Source: Paracoccaceae bacterium (lineage in GTDB: Bacteria > Pseudomonadota > Alphaproteobacteria > Rhodobacterales > Rhodobacteraceae). From it: a stretch of 8,519 nucleotides of DNA. The position numbers and the translations under genes were made by a program. Under the pieces are notes generated by a model. The model was given only the letters and a program-made list of their open reading frames with translations. It was not told the origin of the DNA and did no database searches. Shown here piece by piece: positions 6,234 to 8,519 of the stretch. The stretch is taken from contig JABSSB010000184.1 of the NCBI GenBank assembly GCA_013214715.1, positions 1-8,519 on the forward strand. The letters run 5' to 3'. The number at the start of each line of letters is the position of its first letter. Within the stretch, counting starts at the first letter, position 1.

Positions 6234-6937
6234 CTGCGGATCAGGCCGACCAGACGGCCCTGAACCGCCACCATGTCCGAGGGGTAGACGCGCGTTTCAT
6301 AGGCCGGGTTCGCCGCTTCGAGAGCGATAGAGGCTCCGCGCCGCAGAAACCGTTTCAGCGTGGCTTCCTGACCCTCGACCAGCGCCACGACGATATCTCC
6401 GTCATCGGCCGTATCGGTTTCGCGGATCACCACGATGTCACCGTCATTGATGCCCGCATCGATCATCGAGTCGCCTTTGACCTCGAGCGCATAGTGCTCA
6501 GCCCCGGCGCGCAGCATCTGGCCCGGCACTGCCACATGATGTGACACTTGGCTGATCGCCTCGATCGGGACACCGGCGGCGATGCGGCCCATCACGGGCA
6601 ATTCAGTCGCAGACAGATTAGCCGGGATCGGCGGCGCAGGGGCGGGGGCAGGCTGCCCGGCACCGCCTTCGATCACGCGTGGCTGAAACCCGCCGCGGGC
6701 GCTGCTGCCGGTGCCACCAAGGCTCTCGGGCAGCTTCACGATCTCGATCGCACGGGCGCGGTGAGCCAGACGTCGGATAAAGCCTCGTTCCTCCAGCGCG
6801 GTGATCAACCGGTGGATGCCGGATTTCGACCGCAGGTCCAACGCTTCTTTCATCTCGTCAAAGCTGGGCGGGACACCATCCGCCTGCATCCGCTTGTGGA
6901 TGAACTCCAGCAAGTCCAGCTGTTTCTTGGTTAACAT
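6227..6937 (-). CDS. lexA: LexA repressor of the SOS regulon
   Basis: This 236-residue protein represses DNA-damage genes and is inactivated by RecA-stimulated self-cleavage. Residues 1-65 form the winged helix-turn-helix domain, starting MLTKKQLDLLEFI and containing GVPPSFDEMKEALDLRSKSG. A Pro/Ala/Gly-rich linker follows (about 72-110), longer than in E. coli LexA (202 residues in total). The S24 peptidase domain carries the cleavage site Ala121-Gly122 in GRIAAGVP, the nucleophile Ser157 in VKGDSMIDAG, and the general base Lys195 in ATLKRF. The ATG at 6937 is preceded by GGAGG (complement of 6943-6947) at 5 bases. An in-frame extension to 6997 is rejected because it would translate the promoter and SOS box. 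The gene lies downstream of moeA in the same direction but has its own damage-inducible promoter. Its TGA lies inside the end of convergent comEC. Confidence 0.97.
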   Translation of the reverse strand: MLTKKQLDLLEFIHKRMQADGVPPSFDEMKEALDLRSKSGIHRLITALEERGFIRRLAHRARAIEIVKLPESLGGTGSSARGGFQPRVIEGGAGQPAPAPAPPIPANLSATELPVMGRIAAGVPIEAISQVSHHVAVPGQMLRAGAEHYALEVKGDSMIDAGINDGDIVVIRETDTADDGDIVVALVEGQEATLKRFLRRGASIALEAANPAYETRVYPSDMVAVQGRLVGLIRSY

Positions 6938-6968
6938 GCTCGCCTCCAGCCCTTGGCCTTTGTGCTTT

Positions 6969-6983
6969 GTTCTATGCATGTTC
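6969..6983 (-). promoter_or_regulatory. SOS box (LexA operator), GTTC-N7-GTTC type
   Basis: GTTCTATGCATGTTC on the plus strand (GAACATGCATAGAAC on the minus strand) is an exact direct repeat of GTTC with a seven-base spacer, the LexA-binding motif established for Rhodobacter and other alphaproteobacteria. It overlaps the -10 of the lexA promoter, which predicts negative autoregulation by LexA and induction after DNA damage. I noticed no second exact copy elsewhere in the window. Confidence 0.9.
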
Positions 6984-6997
6984 CCCTTTTGTGTCAA
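6969..6997 (-). promoter_or_regulatory. lexA promoter
   Basis: On the minus strand TTGACA (complement of 6992-6997) is a perfect -35. It is followed, after exactly 17 bases, by TAGAAC (complement of 6969-6974), a 4-of-6 match to the -10. The start codon of lexA lies about 30 bases further downstream, after a GGAGG ribosome binding site. The -10 is inside the SOS box, so bound LexA would block RNA polymerase directly. Confidence 0.8.
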
Positions 6998-7027
6998 GCC
7001 TTTGGACCGAAGCAGACCAAAACCTGT

Positions 7028-8200
7028 CTAAAGCGGCAGATAGGTCACAGTGTCACCGGCGCGGCGCGGCGGGTCATGTGGTGCGCGCACCAGCAGCGCA
7101 TTGGCCTGTGCCAGAACGGTCAGGAGGGAGCTGTCCTGATTGTCGAACGCTGTCACCTGGTCCCCGTCAACCATGGCACGCATGTAATGTTCGCGCGGAC
7201 CATTCTGCCCAAGGTCTTGGGCCAGCCTTGCCTGACGCAAAGCAGGCACGGTTTCGACCTCTCCCAACATGCGGCGCAGCATCGGGGCCAGGAAGAGATA
7301 GCCGCAGACCATTGCAGACACCGGATTGCCCGGCAGACCCAGCATCGCCGCATCCCCCATACGCCCGGCCATCAGCGGTTTTCCGGGGCGCATGGCAATC
7401 TTGTAAAAGGCCCGCTCCATTCCCAGCGATTGTGCGACCTCGCCCACCAAGTCATGGTCGCCGACCGAGGCTCCGCCCACCGTGACCACAAGATCCGCGC
7501 CGCGCGCCATGTCGAAACAGGTGGTCAAAGAGGCGCGCGTATCACGCGCAATTGGCAGCAGGCGCGGGGTGGCGCCCAAAGCTTCGACTATCGCGTGCAG
7601 GCCAAAAGTGTTTGATGCGATGATCTGATCGGGGCCGGGGGTCTGGCCCGGCATGACAAGCTCATCCCCGGTCGATATCAACGCCACAATGGGTTTGCGC
7701 GTCACCGGCACGCGGGGAATGTTCATCGACGCCAGCAGTGCCACATCCTGCGGGCGCAAGCGGCGCGGGGCGTGGATCGTCGTGCCTTTGGTGAAATCGC
7801 CGCCCGCCGGTCGGACATTGGATTTGCCATTAGGGTCTTCCGAAATGCTGATCACATCGCCCTGACGCGTTACATCTTCCTGAATGACAACGAAATCCGT
7901 GCCGTCTGGCATCGGGGCGCCGGTGAAAATCCGCACCGCACAACCCGCGCCAACTTTGCCAGAAAATCCATGCCCAGCAGCGGCTTCGCCGATTACCTTG
8001 AACTGTGCATGCAGATCAGCTTCGACTCCGTTGAGCGCATAGCCATCCATCGAAGAAGCCGCAAATGGCGGTTGGTCGCGTTGTGCCATGACATCCTGTG
8101 CCAGGACACGGCCTGCGGCCTCGCGCAGCGGCACCTCTTCTTGCTCCAGCGGCTCAATCAGCGCGAACAGACGCTCGCGCGCCTCAGAGACAGAAATCAT
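7028..8200 (-). CDS. moeA: Molybdopterin molybdenumtransferase
   Basis: This 390-residue cytoplasmic enzyme inserts molybdate into adenylylated molybdopterin, the last common step of molybdenum-cofactor synthesis. The family motifs appear in order: PPFAASSMDGYAL (about 44-56, with Asp52 in the position of the E. coli active-site Asp), TGAPMPDGTDFVVIQED (93-109), STGDELV (176-182), GGASVGDHD (242-250), MRPGKPL (270-276) and GLPGNPVS (288-295). A beta-barrel C-terminal domain ends in GDTVTYLPL. Length is close to E. coli MoeA (411). The ATG at 8200 overlaps the moaC stop as ATGA and has GAGG (complement of 8205-8208) inside the end of moaC, so the two are probably translationally coupled. lexA starts 90 bases downstream from its own promoter. 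No intrinsic terminator separates them, so some read-through into lexA is possible. Confidence 0.96.
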   Translation of the reverse strand: MISVSEARERLFALIEPLEQEEVPLREAAGRVLAQDVMAQRDQPPFAASSMDGYALNGVEADLHAQFKVIGEAAAGHGFSGKVGAGCAVRIFTGAPMPDGTDFVVIQEDVTRQGDVISISEDPNGKSNVRPAGGDFTKGTTIHAPRRLRPQDVALLASMNIPRVPVTRKPIVALISTGDELVMPGQTPGPDQIIASNTFGLHAIVEALGATPRLLPIARDTRASLTTCFDMARGADLVVTVGGASVGDHDLVGEVAQSLGMERAFYKIAMRPGKPLMAGRMGDAAMLGLPGNPVSAMVCGYLFLAPMLRRMLGEVETVPALRQARLAQDLGQNGPREHYMRAMVDGDQVTAFDNQDSSLLTVLAQANALLVRAPHDPPRRAGDTVTYLPL

Positions 8201-8519
8201 GTCGCCTCGTAACGGCCTGATTTTCCGCCGTCTTTCAGTGTGACGTGGATGCCGCCGATCTCCATCGCCTTATCGACGGCCTTGATCATGTCATAGACTG
8301 TCAGGGCCGCCGTGGACACGGCGGTCAACGCCTCCATCTCTACCCCGGTCTGGCCAGAGGTTTTGACTGTGCCAGTGATCTGCACGCCGGGCAGGTCGGG
8401 GTCGAGCGTCAGATCCACGGTGACTTTGGTCACCGGCAGCGGATGACACAGCGGGATCAGATCGGGCGTTTTCTTTGCGCCCATGATACCCGCCAGCCGC
8501 GCCACACCCAGAACATCGC
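8197..8519 (-). CDS. moaC: Cyclic pyranopterin monophosphate synthase, C-terminal 106 residues (5' end beyond window)
   Basis: MoaC, working after the radical-SAM enzyme MoaA, forms cyclic pyranopterin monophosphate in the first stage of molybdenum-cofactor synthesis. The visible part begins inside the conserved GDVLGVARLAGIMGAKKT stretch and continues LIPLCHPLP, whose His is a conserved active-site residue, then VEMEALTAVSTAALTVYDM and IKAVDKAM. The YDMIK segment carries the Asp and Lys that correspond to the E. coli catalytic Asp128 and Lys131. It ends with DGGKSGRYEAT. The frame is open to the window edge, so the start and roughly the first third are missing; the GTG at 8505 lies within the conserved domain and is not the real start. 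The stop TGA overlaps the moeA ATG. In Rhodobacterales this pair often follows trpC, which would lie to the right of this window. Confidence 0.96.
   Translation of the reverse strand, partial: DVLGVARLAGIMGAKKTPDLIPLCHPLPVTKVTVDLTLDPDLPGVQITGTVKTSGQTGVEMEALTAVSTAALTVYDMIKAVDKAMEIGGIHVTLKDGGKSGRYEAT

Noticed and set aside
5624..6544. 306-codon plus-strand open frame crossing the end of comEC and antisense to lexA
   Set aside because: It overlaps two well-supported genes in other frames and is extremely Arg- and Gly-rich, without family motifs.
6953..7615. 220-codon plus-strand open frame starting in the lexA promoter region
   Set aside because: It is mostly antisense to moeA, begins on the SOS box and has no recognisable domain.
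1..8519. CRISPR arrays, insertion sequences, tRNA or rRNA genes
   Set aside because: No spaced direct repeats, transposase motifs, terminal inverted repeats or cloverleaf-forming sequences were seen.

Overview
The window looks like a chromosomal core region of an alphaproteobacterium, most likely a Rhodobacterales (Roseobacter/Rhodobacter-type) species. The reasons are the high GC content, the gene set and order (moaC-moeA-lexA facing comEC, then gltX-gltA), a LexA promoter with a GTTC-N7-GTTC SOS box of the alphaproteobacterial type, and the character of the proteins. The family assignments come from motifs read by eye; no database search was possible.

Layout from left to right. Bases 1-108 hold the start of a small hydrophobic protein on the minus strand that runs off the left edge. 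Bases 109-454 contain no gene, but hold a 16-bp perfect palindrome and the intrinsic terminator of gltA. Next come gltA (citrate synthase) and, 100 bases upstream of it, gltX (glutamyl-tRNA synthetase), both on the minus strand. Between the divergent gltX and comEC lies about 930 bp. This stretch contains the remains of a secreted curlin-repeat (curli/CsgA-like) protein on the plus strand. Its signal peptide and its repeat domain lie in different reading frames, with a TAG in between. comEC (DNA-uptake channel) follows on the plus strand, with a near-consensus CtrA box about 40 bases before its start. The 3' end of comEC overlaps the 3' end of lexA by 7 bp. lexA, moeA and the 3' part of moaC are all on the minus strand. 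moaC and moeA overlap by ATGA, as in a translationally coupled molybdenum-cofactor operon. lexA has its own promoter, with an SOS box sitting on the -10.

Functionally, gltA and gltX are housekeeping genes, moaC and moeA act at the first and last steps of molybdopterin cofactor synthesis, and lexA and comEC concern DNA damage and DNA uptake. In this bacterial family CtrA and LexA are linked to competence and gene-transfer-agent biology, so the candidate CtrA box before comEC and the SOS box before lexA are the most informative regulatory signals. The most unusual item is the frame-disrupted curlin-like gene. I see no mobile element, CRISPR array, tRNA or rRNA, and no clearly new multi-gene system.
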